A DNA stretch of 64,000 bases from Sipunculus nudus (taxonomy: Eukaryota > Annelida > Sipuncula > Golfingiida > Sipunculidae). Below are positions 11,662 to 23,517 of the stretch, in pieces. A program made the translations under genes and the position numbers. The stretch covers positions 78,237,056 through 78,301,055 of the forward strand of contig CM049310.1 in the NCBI GenBank assembly GCA_026874595.1, given 5' to 3'. The notes under the pieces were generated by a model. That model ran no database searches, had not been told where the DNA came from, and worked only from the letters and a program-made list of their open reading frames with translations. How positions within the stretch are numbered: the stretch's first letter is position 1; each line of letters begins with the position of its first letter.

Positions 11662-12194
11662 GTAAAACCTGACAAATAACAGTCTTGTGAAATGTTATGG
11701 CCTTTTCTAAAAGGATGACCTTGATCTCACACTGGTCCACTTGTGGTGAAAATCTTACAAAACAGAAATTTCTCTTGTTTTGATGGAGTAACTTTGATTC
11801 TGTGAGTAACATTCACTTTGTATTGGTCAATTACAGTATATACAAAAGATCAGATTTCTTGGAAATCCCTGGTACAGCATTATGTATTATCTTGAAAAAT
11901 GGTATCTCTGTTTATCTTGGTTAATTTGTTCCATTGCATGTGTCTTTGTGCCACGTGCATGTCACTTCTGTGGTTTCTATTTATTCTGGGTCCTCAGTAA
12001 CAGCCTCATGCGTTTTCCTAAAATTCTGTGTGATTATCAAGCTTTGACAGCTTTCTTGTTGAATGATACTGTATTAATGATATTTCTGTAGAATTTTATT
12101 TTTCATTAAGTTTCTCAGGATAGTTTTGATATATTTTTTCTGATATCTTGTCTGTTGATTCAGCTTTAGTAAGTAAGCTTTATCCATTGACCTT

Positions 12195-13103
12195 TAGTCT
12201 GTTTCAGCTAAGTTGGCCGATGGGATGTGCAAGAATATCAACCTCAGCCCAATCACTGTCCCTTGGAAGCAATTAATGGCTGATACGCATCACTCTTCTT
12301 ATCTTGTGGATATCCGAGTAGTGATGCATGTGTCAGAGGGATATAAAAGAGTTCCACTTACAGTCATACAAAATAAGGGTCAATTCTGATAATTTCCCTT
12401 CACTTTTAAAATGATTAACATGCTTAAATCAGATCTTCAATCTATAATCATGTGGGTTCCACAAAGTAGCATTGTTCCTATGAACACTTTTATTGCTGTT
12501 AAGATGGTAATTAGCAGTGACCCCTGGACTGTCACAGCCCATGTGGTCACTCCAGCCCTGGATAGTTACAGTATGGGGAGCATCTCAAAATCGTAGTTCT
12601 GAAGGAGAACATGTAATTTTTCCATAATCACATAATCATTATTCAATTTATTGCGGTAATATTGTATAATACTTTACTGGCCCCTTACATCTTACTCAGG
12701 TTTTAATGACCTGTAGATAACCCAGCACCTGGTGAGTACTGGCATGTTGCCTGTCAGTGTCATTTTGGTGGTATCATTACACTGATTCTGTGCACATGCT
12801 GGTTCTCTGACTTGAGTGTTTAAAATCATTTAACTTTATTCAGAGACTGTGTCAACTTCAGAATTACATTGTGCTCTTGCTACTTTTTTACCCGTATGTT
12901 TAAATTATTTGTGTGTAAACACAATAATAGAGGAGCAACGTACACCAAAACAAATGCCTGTTACACCCAGAAGAGCTATCAGTTCAGAGAAAAAGTATAT
13001 GAGATGGTCCCTCACCCCACTGATTGGGGATGCCCCCATGAGAGGACTGCTGTTATGTCATGTAGGAACTACTTGCATCGGCCAACTTAGCTGAAACGGA
13101 CTA
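12195..13103. mobile_element. TIR element in the intron of the zinc-finger gene, 909 bp
   Basis: Terminal inverted repeats GTCTGTTTCAGCTAAGTTGG (12197 on) and, reversed, GTCCGTTTCAGCTAAGTTGG (from 13101) match over about 26 bases with one difference, flanked by TA on both sides (12195-12196, 13102-13103), as for Tc1/mariner-type target sites. No transposase reading frame is evident, so it is non-autonomous. It accounts for an apparent 81-codon ORF at 12849-13094. Confidence 0.7.
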
Positions 13104-14039
13104 TAGACTTGCAACACCAACTGTTTTGAAGTGTTGGGAGTTATTGCAATAAACTTAATCAATCATTGACAGCATATCATTAAAAAAATGATCGATTATT
13201 AGTCACTTTAAAGCCTAACCTTTGTGAAAAACTCTGTTATTGATTATGGTAATGCAAGATCGATCATCAGATTGTCTGTGACAGCCGACCAATCATCGAT
13301 TATAATTGATCATCACTACTGTTAGCTTATCAGTAATTATGGGTCAGTGAGCTGACAGAGATCAATTTAAAGAGAAATTGTCAGAATGTTTTAGTTTACA
13401 TAAAGAGAGTGTTATTGTCAGGAGGTTATGCATTCATTTATGTTCATGTGTTTGTGTGTGTTTGTTCACAACATAACTCATGCAATCATGAATGGAATCT
13501 CATGAAATTTTTAGGGTATTTCAGGAATGGGCCAAGGAAGAAATATTTTGATTTTGGTGTTGATCCAGTATCTTCTGATGTTCATGTTATAAATTGACCT
13601 AGACATGCACTACCAGTTGTTTGGTAGTGTTGGGAGGATCAGTTTGATTTTGGTATTGATCCAGAATCTTCTGAATATTCTGGAGCGTCATCAGGGAATA
13701 TTCAAAAATGTAAGGTCACTTATTCATGAATTAACCTAGGAATATGGGCCAGAAATAACTGAATGCACAGAGGGTCCAGCCTCCTTAGTTTGGCCTGGTC
13801 ACCTGTTCAGATCATGCTCCATTGCCCAGCACCTTACAATGTCTCTGGTGTGTTCCTGGACCATTTTTTAAACGTGACTGTGCTCTAAGTTCTGAGGTGA
13901 TTGGATGCTAACACTGGTTAGCTTCCCACAGTAGGGAGCCTCATATGGGGGAGGCTTGTATCAGTTGGAATGCAGGATTCTAGTTAATCTTGACTTGTGT
14001 GAGTTTATCTTTGTAAGTCATATTTTGATTTATTTTCAG

Positions 14040-14831
14040 TCAAGTCTCTCCAGTCAGACCATTGTGGTGAAACAAGAGGCACCAGAATCAGACCAAAACC
14101 TAACCATCAACATCGAAACAGTGCAAGGAAGCATGAGCGAGCCTGTAGAACCAGGCGAGATCATTAAACCCACCAACACCCGAGCGAGCCCTGACCTTAT
14201 TCTGGTCGAGGAGCCTGGGACGTCACATGCCCCAGCAACAACAAGTGATGCTGCCATGGCAACAGGTCATCTGGCAGCGATGCAACCTACGCACGTGTTC
14301 AGTTCATCACCGTTGGCCTGCAGGCGGTGCAGCTCCCCGTCGTTTGAAGCTGTCAACCTTAAGCAACTTGTAGAACATTATATTCTTCAACATGAGGTGT
14401 CCTCGATTGATGAACTTATGGAAATCAACCGTAACGCTGGGGTGCCAATGTTGACGTGCGGTTTATGCGGTGCTGGACTTGACTCTTCCAGAAGCCTTGC
14501 TGATCACTTCAACAGTATCCATAAAGTACAGGTCTCCCAGTCCGGTGTAACTAACATGACCAGCATGAACCAGCAAGCGATGAACATGATTTCTTCGCCA
14601 GCGATGACGTGCAACATTAGTGGGGTGTCAGACTGGGGCACCAGTGCAATGCATTCCTGTCCATATTGTAACAAAAAGTTCAGATCCAAAGATGGAATCC
14701 GATGTCATATTAACACCAAACACCACGTTAGTCGACAGTATGCTTGCTTTAAGTGTTCCATGGTTTTTCTAACAAGACAGAAGCTCTACAGTCACAGGCA
14801 AAAGTTTCACAGGGCAACAATGTTAAAATGA
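14040..14831 (+). CDS. C2H2 zinc-finger protein, C-terminal exon with four fingers
   Basis: The acceptor TTTATTTTCAG ends at 14039 and the exon continues the frame in phase 0 to a TGA at 14829-14831 (263 residues; about 472 in total from the Met at 11035). It begins with a Glu/Thr-rich linker containing VKQE, a SUMO-consensus-like site. It then carries a widely spaced first finger (CRRC, C-x2-C-x15-H-x4-H, residues ~303-328) and three standard C-x2-C-x12-H-x4-H fingers: CGLC (~349-370), CPYC (~416-437) and CFKC (~445-466). The last two are closely linked; a Met/Ser-rich spacer precedes them. The protein ends about 6 residues after the last finger. It is presumably a sequence-specific DNA-binding nuclear regulator. 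I cannot assign it to a named family. Whether further exons lie in the 2.4-kb intron is not excluded, because both junctions are phase 0. Confidence 0.85.
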   Translation, partial: SSLSSQTIVVKQEAPESDQNLTINIETVQGSMSEPVEPGEIIKPTNTRASPDLILVEEPGTSHAPATTSDAAMATGHLAAMQPTHVFSSSPLACRRCSSPSFEAVNLKQLVEHYILQHEVSSIDELMEINRNAGVPMLTCGLCGAGLDSSRSLADHFNSIHKVQVSQSGVTNMTSMNQQAMNMISSPAMTCNISGVSDWGTSAMHSCPYCNKKFRSKDGIRCHINTKHHVSRQYACFKCSMVFLTRQKLYSHRQKFHRATMLK

Positions 14832-14895
14832 GCTTTGATAGGAAAAAACGTGACAGTTGTAGATTAGAAAAATAAACAGAGGAAACCAGAGTAAA
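14832..14895 (+). terminator. 3' UTR and poly(A) signal of the zinc-finger gene
   Basis: AATAAA at 14871-14876, 40 bases after the stop codon, followed by a TG-rich stretch near 14900. A short 3' UTR is implied. Confidence 0.6.
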
Positions 14896-14956
14896 CTTGC
14901 ATTGTGGTTCTCAGGGCTTCCAGTGACTCCTATATTTTACTTTAAAAAATTAGATC

Positions 14957-15055
14957 TTTAGACCATAATCTCCAGAATTTAGACCATAATCTCCATAATT
15001 TAGAACATAATCTCCAGAAGTTAGACCATAATCTCCAGAATTTAGACCATAATCT
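14957..15055. repeat. 21-bp tandem repeat, about 5 units
   Basis: The unit TAGACCATAATCTCCAGAAT is repeated with minor changes directly downstream of the zinc-finger gene. It produces a spurious WSKFWRL-type minus-strand peptide. Confidence 0.85.
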
Positions 15056-15427
15056 CTTATTTACTGTGGTTGTCTTTTTGTTGGTGACAGTTTCAAATAT
15101 GCGTTTTAGCGAAAGGGAAATTATTGTGAAAATAAAATATAGGTGATAAAGAGTCCCCATCATTGAAGGTACATCAAAAGGACAAGTATGATGTTATAAA
15201 TAATGATAGTTTATGTATGTTACCCGTAAATCAAATGATTGCTGTCATAAATGACCAGGTCTCTCAAATTATCTTAAAATAATAAACAGTAGTTTCAACT
15301 TTGTTTACTTGGATCACTAATTGTTACAATTTTGCACATAAAGTTGCTGATTGGATGACTCATGCAAACACTCTAATTAATATAACCAGTTAAAACAAAG
15401 ATGTCTACTCATGCAGGGACACATCAT

Positions 15428-15914
15428 GGGCGTGTTTTCGTTGTCTGAACATGTTCCTGTTCTGTTTGCAAAAATGATGCAAACAAGAACATGTAACAAT
15501 AACTCATTTTTCGCATACATGCGCTTTAAAATGCCAGTCATAACTATTCCATAATGCATGTCATTTAATTTCAGTATTTTCATCAAATATATGAAGTGTA
15601 TCTTAATGATGACAAACATTATACCAGCAATGAAATTAAAATGAACTGTCCATGTGTGGTTAGGCACTTCTTTTCTTGCCGCCATTGTTGCCAGCCTTTA
15701 CCTTATTCCTGCACCCCTGGTGGTGAAACCAACCCTGGGAGTTGGTTATGATATTCTTGAACAACAAACAGGAACGTGTTTGTGTGCTAAAACGGTCTCT
15801 GTTCATGAACAGAGGAATGAACAGGAACATGTTCATGGAACAGAGGAATGAACAGGAACATGTTCATGAACAGAGGAATGAACAGGAACATGTTCATGGA
15901 ACGAAAACACGCCC
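15428..15914. mobile_element. TIR element with GAACATGTTC tandem repeats, 487 bp
   Basis: The left end GGGCGTGTTTTCGTT (15428) and right end AACGAAAACACGCCC (15914) are perfect 15-bp inverted repeats. The homology continues inward through TGAACATGTTCCTGTTC on both sides. The right arm holds three ~30-bp units (15805-15900), each with GAACAGGAACATGTTCAT. The element is non-autonomous. A flanking CAT on each side may be a 3-bp target duplication. Confidence 0.65.
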
Positions 15915-17280
15915 CATATCTGCCAGATCATTGTGAAGAGACCAAGAGGTTGTGAAACATGAACTTTGGATTAATTGTAAATTCTTAATTGCCCTATCAA
16001 GTTGTCACTTCCATATGTAGTTTTCTAGGAAATTATTATAAAATGTAAACTTTTTAAGAAAAATTAAAAAAAACAGGTGAACAGCAGGTGGTGAAAGGGA
16101 CTATAAAAGAATATCTAGAAAACGCTTGTATGTTAGTTTCAAATTAAAGTTCTTCACAATGTATATATGAGACTGTGCATATTATACCAAGGGAACCTAA
16201 TGCACCAAGGCATTCTTCATGGAAGTTCAAGGGTGCATCTTTGCTGTTAAGGGATTGTGGGTAAAGAAACCATTTCCCCCACAATGCAGATGTGCTTTTG
16301 AATACCATTGGCGTAGGTATCATGTGTGTAATGAATAGAGTAGATATCATATAGGCGAATAAGCATTTTGAAAATGGAATTGTTTAAAAGCAACTTTCAT
16401 ACATGTTTTTGTAATAAGGATTTGATGAAATAAGTAGTATTTTCTAAACTTGCATTGCACAATATAAACAACTGATCTGTTGGGATTTTGATTTTAAAGT
16501 TAGATGTTTTGAGTAAAGAAGTCCTAGCCATCCCACAATCCCTAAATGGAAGAGGTGAGTAAAAAGGGTGGCACTAAGCTGTGTGGCAACTATCAGTCTG
16601 TGACATTTAACTAGTTGTTCTTCTCATGTTGAGTGTATGAAGTGAATAGTCCTTAGGATGACTACAATACTAAGCTGACTTGGTCTACTAAGCTAAATTG
16701 ATGCCCTAGAGTTTGCTAGTCAATGTTTAGGTTTTAATAGCTTTACCTTCCACTTTTAAAGAGACTGCTTTCATTTACCAAGGAATACTGAGTTTTCATC
16801 CACACAAATTATATCACCAGGGCTATGTTGATGAGCATTTTAAGTTGGACAACACTGCAGGATGCCAGTATGTTTGTGTTCATTATCACATCGTAAGTCA
16901 GTGTGCATTATGACCTGTTGCCTATAAATATGATTAAGATCACTTGTGCTAAGTGTATATATACATGTATCTATGTCTGTGTATTGTATTATCATAGCAT
17001 GTAACCAGTGATTGTTGAATTAAGTAAGTGCTGTTATTATATTGAAAAAAAAATCCATGCATGTTTAAACCATGGTGCCAAAATTGATTCATATTCAGAT
17101 TTACCAACTCTGAACCCTTCCACATTTGCACAAAACTCTTTGAAATAATTTTTTTTATGAATATAGACATGTAAAATTAGGAAGAATGATTTTGATAACA
17201 ATCGCAATCTGGTTTTGAACTAGCCTAGGTGATATACCAATCATGGCCTGACTGAGACCAGATCCCAGTCATAATGTTGT
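15915..17280. other. Intergenic, no gene seen
   Basis: AT-rich sequence without a supported exon. A donor-like GAAGAG|GTGAGTAAA at 16549-16561 has no convincing coding partner. Confidence 0.5.
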
Positions 17281-17760
17281 GTAGCCAATTTTAAAGGGGC
17301 CCAATCACCTGTCTGACCTAAATAAACTAAAAATAATCCCTTGGAGCTGTTATAAAAATAGGCCAGAAAATGTGGATATCACCACACACAGGCTGTTTGT
17401 TTTGTTAATATTAATGTGTTTATAAAATGTGGGGGCCCACCAAAATAAAACAAATTCAACTAGGACATGTGGCAGCAAGTAAAAAATGCCAGGGTTTTGC
17501 AGATGGAATTTCACAATAAGTGACCTTTTTGCCTTTGCATATGTGCAACCTACCACTTTAGGTTACATGTTTTTCCCTTGTGTCAACATTTCTGTGTTTA
17601 CAAACAATGTTGATAAACAATTTCATGCTTCACAAAAACGTTATAAGAACTTTTCACACCAAAATTGCCTTTAGATCATTAACATACACAGAGGAAGCCA
17701 AAAGTCACATAAATTCCTTTTCAAAAGGTAGGTGAATGGGCACCATTAATCTTTCTGTAC
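17281..17760 (+). repeat. Interspersed repeat G (first copy)
   Basis: It aligns in reverse with 55030-55439: shared blocks include TTAGGTTACATGTTTTTCCC, the TGTTTACAAACA..TGTTGATAAACA hairpin region and GGAAGCCAAAAGTCACATAA. The peptide reading common to both (PTTLGY(M/L)FFP) reflects repeat homology; whether it was ever coding is unclear. Confidence 0.55.
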
Positions 17761-19164
17761 ATGTGTAATGATTGGGATCTGACTTAGACTAGACCAGATT
17801 GTGATTTGATAATCCAGATCAAAATCCATCATTTTAATTTGTAGTTTAGGTGCCTAGACTTTTGCTAAACAAGGCCAGGCAAAATCTTTATTGAATCTTT
17901 ATTTAGAATTTTTAATCTGTGACCTATACTGAGCAAGTATATATATTAATATTTATATTTATATATTGAGGACCATTGAAGTGATACTTAGGATACTCTT
18001 CATGGTTCCTGAACAGATTTTTTACTTTGAATCATGAAACTGAAAAACAGTTCCTCATTCATATGTACAGATATGACCTTAAGGCATTTGGCACTTGAAA
18101 AGTGTCTAATGGTTACAACTATCACTTTGATTTGGCCATTTTATGTGTAGATTTTATAAAAGGAAAAACAGGAATTCTCATGCTTTTTTTTGTGGACAGT
18201 CCATTTTTTCACAGATTTATTTGTAGCATTTTAAACTGACCATTAGCATAGCATCATATTTTTAGTACAGGGTTCTTGAAATTAAAACAGTTTGCAGTTA
18301 GTCATAGAATGAAAATCTGTACAAATGTTCAAAACTGTTCATGTTTCAATACACATATTTTGCTGTAATCATGCAAAGTTTGAAGAATATCATCTCAACC
18401 TGTTATTTAAAAATGTATCACAAAAATATGGCTGGATTAATCATCCTTGCTTTATTAATGCTTATTCATTTTATTGAACTTGGAGAGATTTATTGTTTTT
18501 TACAAAACAGGCATTTACGTCATATTGTTAGATTTTCATACTTTAGCAGTCATGCCTTGGCTTTAATTTAGTATTGAAGTATTATCATTGGGTACAGAAA
18601 ATAATGCTGGAAGAGGCATCATCCCAAATATATACCTCTAGCCATACAGAAAGTGGGCAAATCCAGGATTTTGGAAAAGAAGGGGTCCAATTTAAAGTAG
18701 GCAGACTAATGAGAAAAAGACCTTGGGTCTTAAAAGGAGAGACCTAGGCTGCAAAAACATGCTTTGAAATTGGGGCTACTGAAGGGGGGGGGTGTGGGTC
18801 AGAACCCCTGAATCCCTCTTTTGGATCTGCTTTTGCAGAATTTGATATTGATCTCAGCTATACATATTTATAAAAACTAACTCAACACTTGTATTTACAT
18901 GTACCAGAAAATTCTTATTTTTAAATACCTGAAAGTTACTATATCTTGATCATATCAGAATTTTTCAACAACAAAAATAAGGCCGCATATGGTCTCATTA
19001 TCCCCCATGACATAAGATAAAAAGCTTTAAACACGTGCTTTACAGAGGGCCAGGTGGATGCATTGCTATGTGAATAGTGTGCTGCCCTCTGGTGGCAAAG
19101 CGGCAAATTACTCTGCCAACTATGGACGAATGTTGCCAGTTTTAGTATTATCCGTGAATATGTT

Positions 19165-19195
<31 letters not shown>

Positions 19196-20068
19196 GCTTT
19201 GTTTCCCCCACTATGCATATTATTGATGATTAAAGATATTAAACTGTAGTATAATCTAGTCTTGGTAGTGTTAAGTATTAAACTTATATGATGTAAATGA
19301 TTATTGCTAGAATCGGTTGCTATCATGACATAATTTGATAATGTGAAGATGTTTTATCTGCGTTAACTTCTATAACAGTGAGGGATCAAAGAAAGAAAAA
19401 AATGAAAATAAGGTTCATCAGTTTTATCACTGCCTTGAAGATCAATCTCAGCTTTCCTAGTCATTTGAGTCATTACAACTAATGTCTTAATATATATATT
19501 ATTGCTGTATTTATTCTTTTGTTTTCATTTGCCACCCAGTGTCTTTATGTAACATTTGTAAGTCTGTTATGGATTTTTATTTTATATTCTATTTTGTTCT
19601 GCACAGGTAAAGGTTATTTTTTAAATACTTTTAAATTAACAGAATCTCCTCAACAATGATAATTGATTTCCTTCCCATCCCTAATTGTCATTATCAGTTA
19701 TATGGTATACAGTAAAGCATCGTTTATCTGAACAGCTCATGGACCAGGTTTTTCTTCGGAATAATGATCAGTCCAGTAAATGATTTTTCTTATAAATGCA
19801 TATGACCGGACATTATCAGGTACCGACAAACTCAATTTAATGAAGCTGGCCCATAATAAATGTTGGTAATAGTAGTGTTACTTTTCTGTCATTTTTATAA
19901 AATATACAATTATTGCTAAATGGCCTGGGGAAATCCTCTTCAAGTACAGTACCCCCAAATAAACGATAGAAAAACATCAGGAGTACCAGTATTTCTCAGT
20001 AAAATTAATATATTCTCCTGTACAGGACTTATAGACTACCCCCTCCCCATATCAACCCCATAAGTGCG
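17761..20068. other. Intergenic, no gene; short MITE remnants
   Basis: AT-rich. 18650-18838 resembles the 'GGATCCAGGATTTTGGAAA' MITE better kept at 25549-25705. 19711-19760 (ACAGTAAAGCATCGTTTATC) resembles one end of a pogo-like element. Confidence 0.4.
19169..19194. repeat. (CA)n microsatellite
   Basis: 13 uninterrupted CA units. Confidence 0.95.
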
Positions 20069-20070
20069 TA

Positions 20071-20115
<45 letters not shown>
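20069..20115. repeat. (TA)n microsatellite
   Basis: Near-perfect TA run bordering a CAGGGCCGTAGCATCCGGGG sequence at 20116, which looks like a transposon end. Confidence 0.9.
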
Positions 20116-20118
<3 letters not shown>

Positions 20119-21481
20119 GGCCGTAGCATCCGGGGGGGCAGGTGCCCCCTTGGATTTGAGGTGCAAAAAAATATTGCAAAGTTGATAGATTCTTGTTATT
20201 TTTTTTTCTAAGTTAGCATCGATCGATAAATGACGGCAAAAATGCGCCAGAATGCACTACTATGCATACAGTTTTTTCAAAATATTCTACTCCGGAGATT
20301 TTCCTTCTGTTGCCCCCCCCCCCCCCCAGTGATTATTTCTTTTTGCCGCAAATGGTACTGCCCAATATTTATTTGCTCATCTACTTACTGCCGATTATGG
20401 TCCAAAAGGTAATTAATTATTACTATCCATTTAAATTATAAACAAATTCTTAAAATTTATTTTTACTGATAATAAATAAGATTAGACATGTCCTAAAAAA
20501 AAAACTGAAATATTTTTGAAAGAGCTAGATGTTGATTACCCAGAATCATAAGGGGTTGGTTTTATAAATTGGTGCCTTCGCTATTTGATACTATTTAATG
20601 TACAACAGTGCATTGTCTTACAAAGGATTTCTGATACAAGCATCATGTTATCTAAAAAAGAGCCCATGTTTTTTGTGATCAGTCAATTTTAATTAGTACT
20701 CAGATACAGAAACTTTTCATCACCACTTTATTTTCATTGGTTTTGTAGCATGCAAGTCATTAAATGCATAAATGATTTAAAAATAATTAGAATCAGTATT
20801 ATGTTCAAACTATGGTTTACAATTGAGTCTGAGCCAGCTATAGACATCCAGTGTCTGTTCAGTGTCAGTGTCTGGCAATTTTAGCAGGCATTATGGCTTT
20901 GTTCAATGTGTGTATATATATATGTATACATACACACATATATATATATATATATATATGACTAAGATGTTTGCCATCATCCAGATGTTTGCAATGTTAT
21001 TATAATTAAGCCATATTACATTGTGTATTCCAACATATATAAAGGCCATTTATGCCTTATGTATGAATGTATGTACAACAGTAAGAAAAATAAAACTTGG
21101 GGAAAAAAATCTAATGGTTTGCTTTAAGTCAGCTTTTGTTTGATGTGCAGTGTCACCCTCATATAAATTTACAATTGTATATAATTACAATTGTATTACA
21201 AATAGATGACCAAGGCCTTCGATGTATAAGTGACCAAGTAGGCTTAAAGAAGAAAGTCTTATAATATATTTGATCCCCATGGTGATTATATTCTTTCACA
21301 AGTTTATCAAATCAATCCTTTATTATACTTGCTTTCCCCATGGGTCTTGTTTACTGATATATATTCAGAAACCCCACTCCCTCTCCAAAATATGGGCACC
21401 TGTACAAAATCTCAGAATAACAGATAAAAATACCTCTCCCATAATATTGTAACTTTTTTCATTCGCACTTGGTATTATGCA

Positions 21482-21483
<2 letters not shown>
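20116..21483. other. Intergenic with probable transposon end and TA tracts; no gene
   Basis: Starts with a G/C-homopolymer-rich putative transposon end, has a C15-type run near 20313-20327 and a TATA/CA tract at about 20911-20960. No supported exon. Confidence 0.4.
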
Positions 21484-21522
<39 letters not shown>

Positions 21523-21535
21523 TATATATATATAA

Positions 21536-21583
<48 letters not shown>
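21484..21583. repeat. (TA)n microsatellite at the left border of family H
   Basis: About 100 bp of TA with two interruptions. The matching TA tract at 24894-24985 lies on the other side of the element, indicating insertion into one TA array. Confidence 0.9.
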
Positions 21584-21586
<3 letters not shown>

Positions 21587-22202
21587 GAGGCCCATATTAG
21601 AATCTCGCCCAATTTAAAACTGGGCCAGTCCAGATCAAAATTTTGATTTGGACCGGCCCAGATCAAAATTCTAATCTGGGCCAGACCAATTTTAAACTGG
21701 GCCAACCCAGATTACAATTTTGATCTAGGCCGGTCCAGATTAAAATCCTGTGGTAAAGACTTCAGGATTTAAATCTAGCCTGGACTGATTTTGAACTGGG
21801 CTGGCAGAGATGAGAATTTTGATCTGGGCTGGTCAGGTTAACAATCCTGTGGTGGACTGATTTTAAACTTGACCAGCCAAGATCAGAATCCTAATCTACT
21901 CCAATGCTGACTTCAATTACACTATATTTACCTTAAGCTGGCCTTTAATCAATTCAAAGAATTTATAAAACATTGTAAATCAATAATAATTAATATTTTA
22001 TGAATTTATTTCATATTGTATGAAAATATCATTGGTTGGACTCCTGTCATATTTACTTGTTATTTTACCTCCTATGTGAAATGTCTATAATTATTAAATA
22101 ATCATGTTGAACATTGGTATTTTACAGCTAAAAACTACAAATATAGCTTGCAGAACATGTGCATTAATTCAACAAACTAAACAAAATTTAATCAATAATT
22201 AT

Positions 22203-23376
22203 TGTATCCCCAAAAAGAAGTTTTGCGCATACTCTGTTTTTGACCGGGTTCCGCCACCTCCGCCGCCGCATTCAGGAGAACTAATTTGAGACTACTGGAC
22301 GGATTTTTCTGAAACTTACACCAATTATCTGGTCACATGTGGACTGGTACCTACCCAATAAGCCTTTACCTCTGGCCTTTCCTCTCTGCCTGGCGTCCAT
22401 TTGTGCATCTGTTTCCATACATAAACCCACATATCTGGGGAACAGTTTGACCGATCAGGAAAAATTTTTTGTATAAATGTAAGCCTTGTATAGCTTTATA
22501 ACATACACAAAAAATGGTGGCACCACCTGCAACCATGTTTGCACAGTGTCCATCTGTTCATCTGCCTTGGGTTAAAATCACTCCTATCTTTGCAGTGGTT
22601 TGACTAATTCACCTGAAATTCAGCATGCGTATACAACCTGGATAGCTTTCTTGATTTTATGACAGGTGGCGCCACCTACATTCACGTTAACGCTGCAGAC
22701 ATCCAAGCTTATATTTCGGGAACCGTTTGACTGATTAGGCCCAAATTTTGCATGTGTATAGATCGCAAATAGCTCTTAATCATACACAAAACTGGAGGGG
22801 CCACCTGCAACCATTCTGGCACAGCGTCTGTCTGTTTGTCTGCCATGGGCTAAAATCACTCATCTCTGTAGTGGTTTAACTTCTCTGCCTTAAATTTTTC
22901 CTCTTTATACATCTTGGATAGCTTTCTCGATTTTTTTGGCAGGTGGCGCCACCTACATTAATGTTAATGCTGCAAACATTCAGGCTTATATCTCAGGACT
23001 GGTTGGACATATCCCCCTGAAATTTTGCATGTGTATAGATCTCACATAGCTCTTAAACATACACAAAATTGGTGGGCCACCTGCCACCATTTTTGCACAA
23101 GTCCTGTTTGTCTGCTGTGGGATCAAATCACTCATATACATGTAGTGGTTCGACTTTTCTGCCTAAAATTTTGCATATGTATACAACTTGGACAGCTTTC
23201 TGGATTTGTGGTAGGTGGCGCAACCTACATACACATTTTGGCTGCAGACATCCATGTTAATATGCGACACACCTCACTTTATTTCCCCTTGCCACTCAAT
23301 CCATGCCTCACTTCACCTGTTTCACTCTGATTTTGGCGGATACACGTAGTCGCTTGTCGACTACCTGTATTCTAGT
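22203..23376 (+). mobile_element. Family A Helentron-like element (copy A1, nested in H)
   Basis: Starts TGTATCCCCAAAAAGAAG and ends GGCGGATACACGTAGTCG..CGACTACCTGTATTCTAGT. GGCGGATACA is the reverse complement of the family 5' terminus TGTATCCGCC; GTAGTCG/CGACTAC forms the 3' hairpin. Inside are tandem units carrying GGTGGCGCCACC (22665, 22942). The paralogous H copy has the empty site AGTAT|TAATATAT at 49575/49576, showing insertion between two Ts without target duplication. Confidence 0.75.
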
Positions 23377-23491
23377 TAATATATATAATACACAATGTTA
23401 AGTTTGTGATCCAAGACCTGTATTTCAAAATTTTATTTGTTATTTTAAGTTATTTATCATTTGTCATAAGTTGGGGTTTTTGGACTGTGAT

Positions 23492-23517
23492 CTCCCCCCC
23501 CCCCCCCCCCCCCCCCA
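23492..23517. repeat. Poly-C run
   Basis: About 26 consecutive C residues inside family H; absent from the deleted copy at 49690. Confidence 0.9.

Noticed and set aside
15377-15685. Minus-strand frame starting MAARKEVPNHTW, with ATGGCGGC start context
   Set aside because: It starts inside the TIR element (15428-15914), runs into AT-rich sequence and has no phased partner exon.
21365-21705. Frames encoding Tyr-Ile repeats
   Set aside because: Translation of (TA)n; the same occurs at 28288-28564 and 47820-48047.
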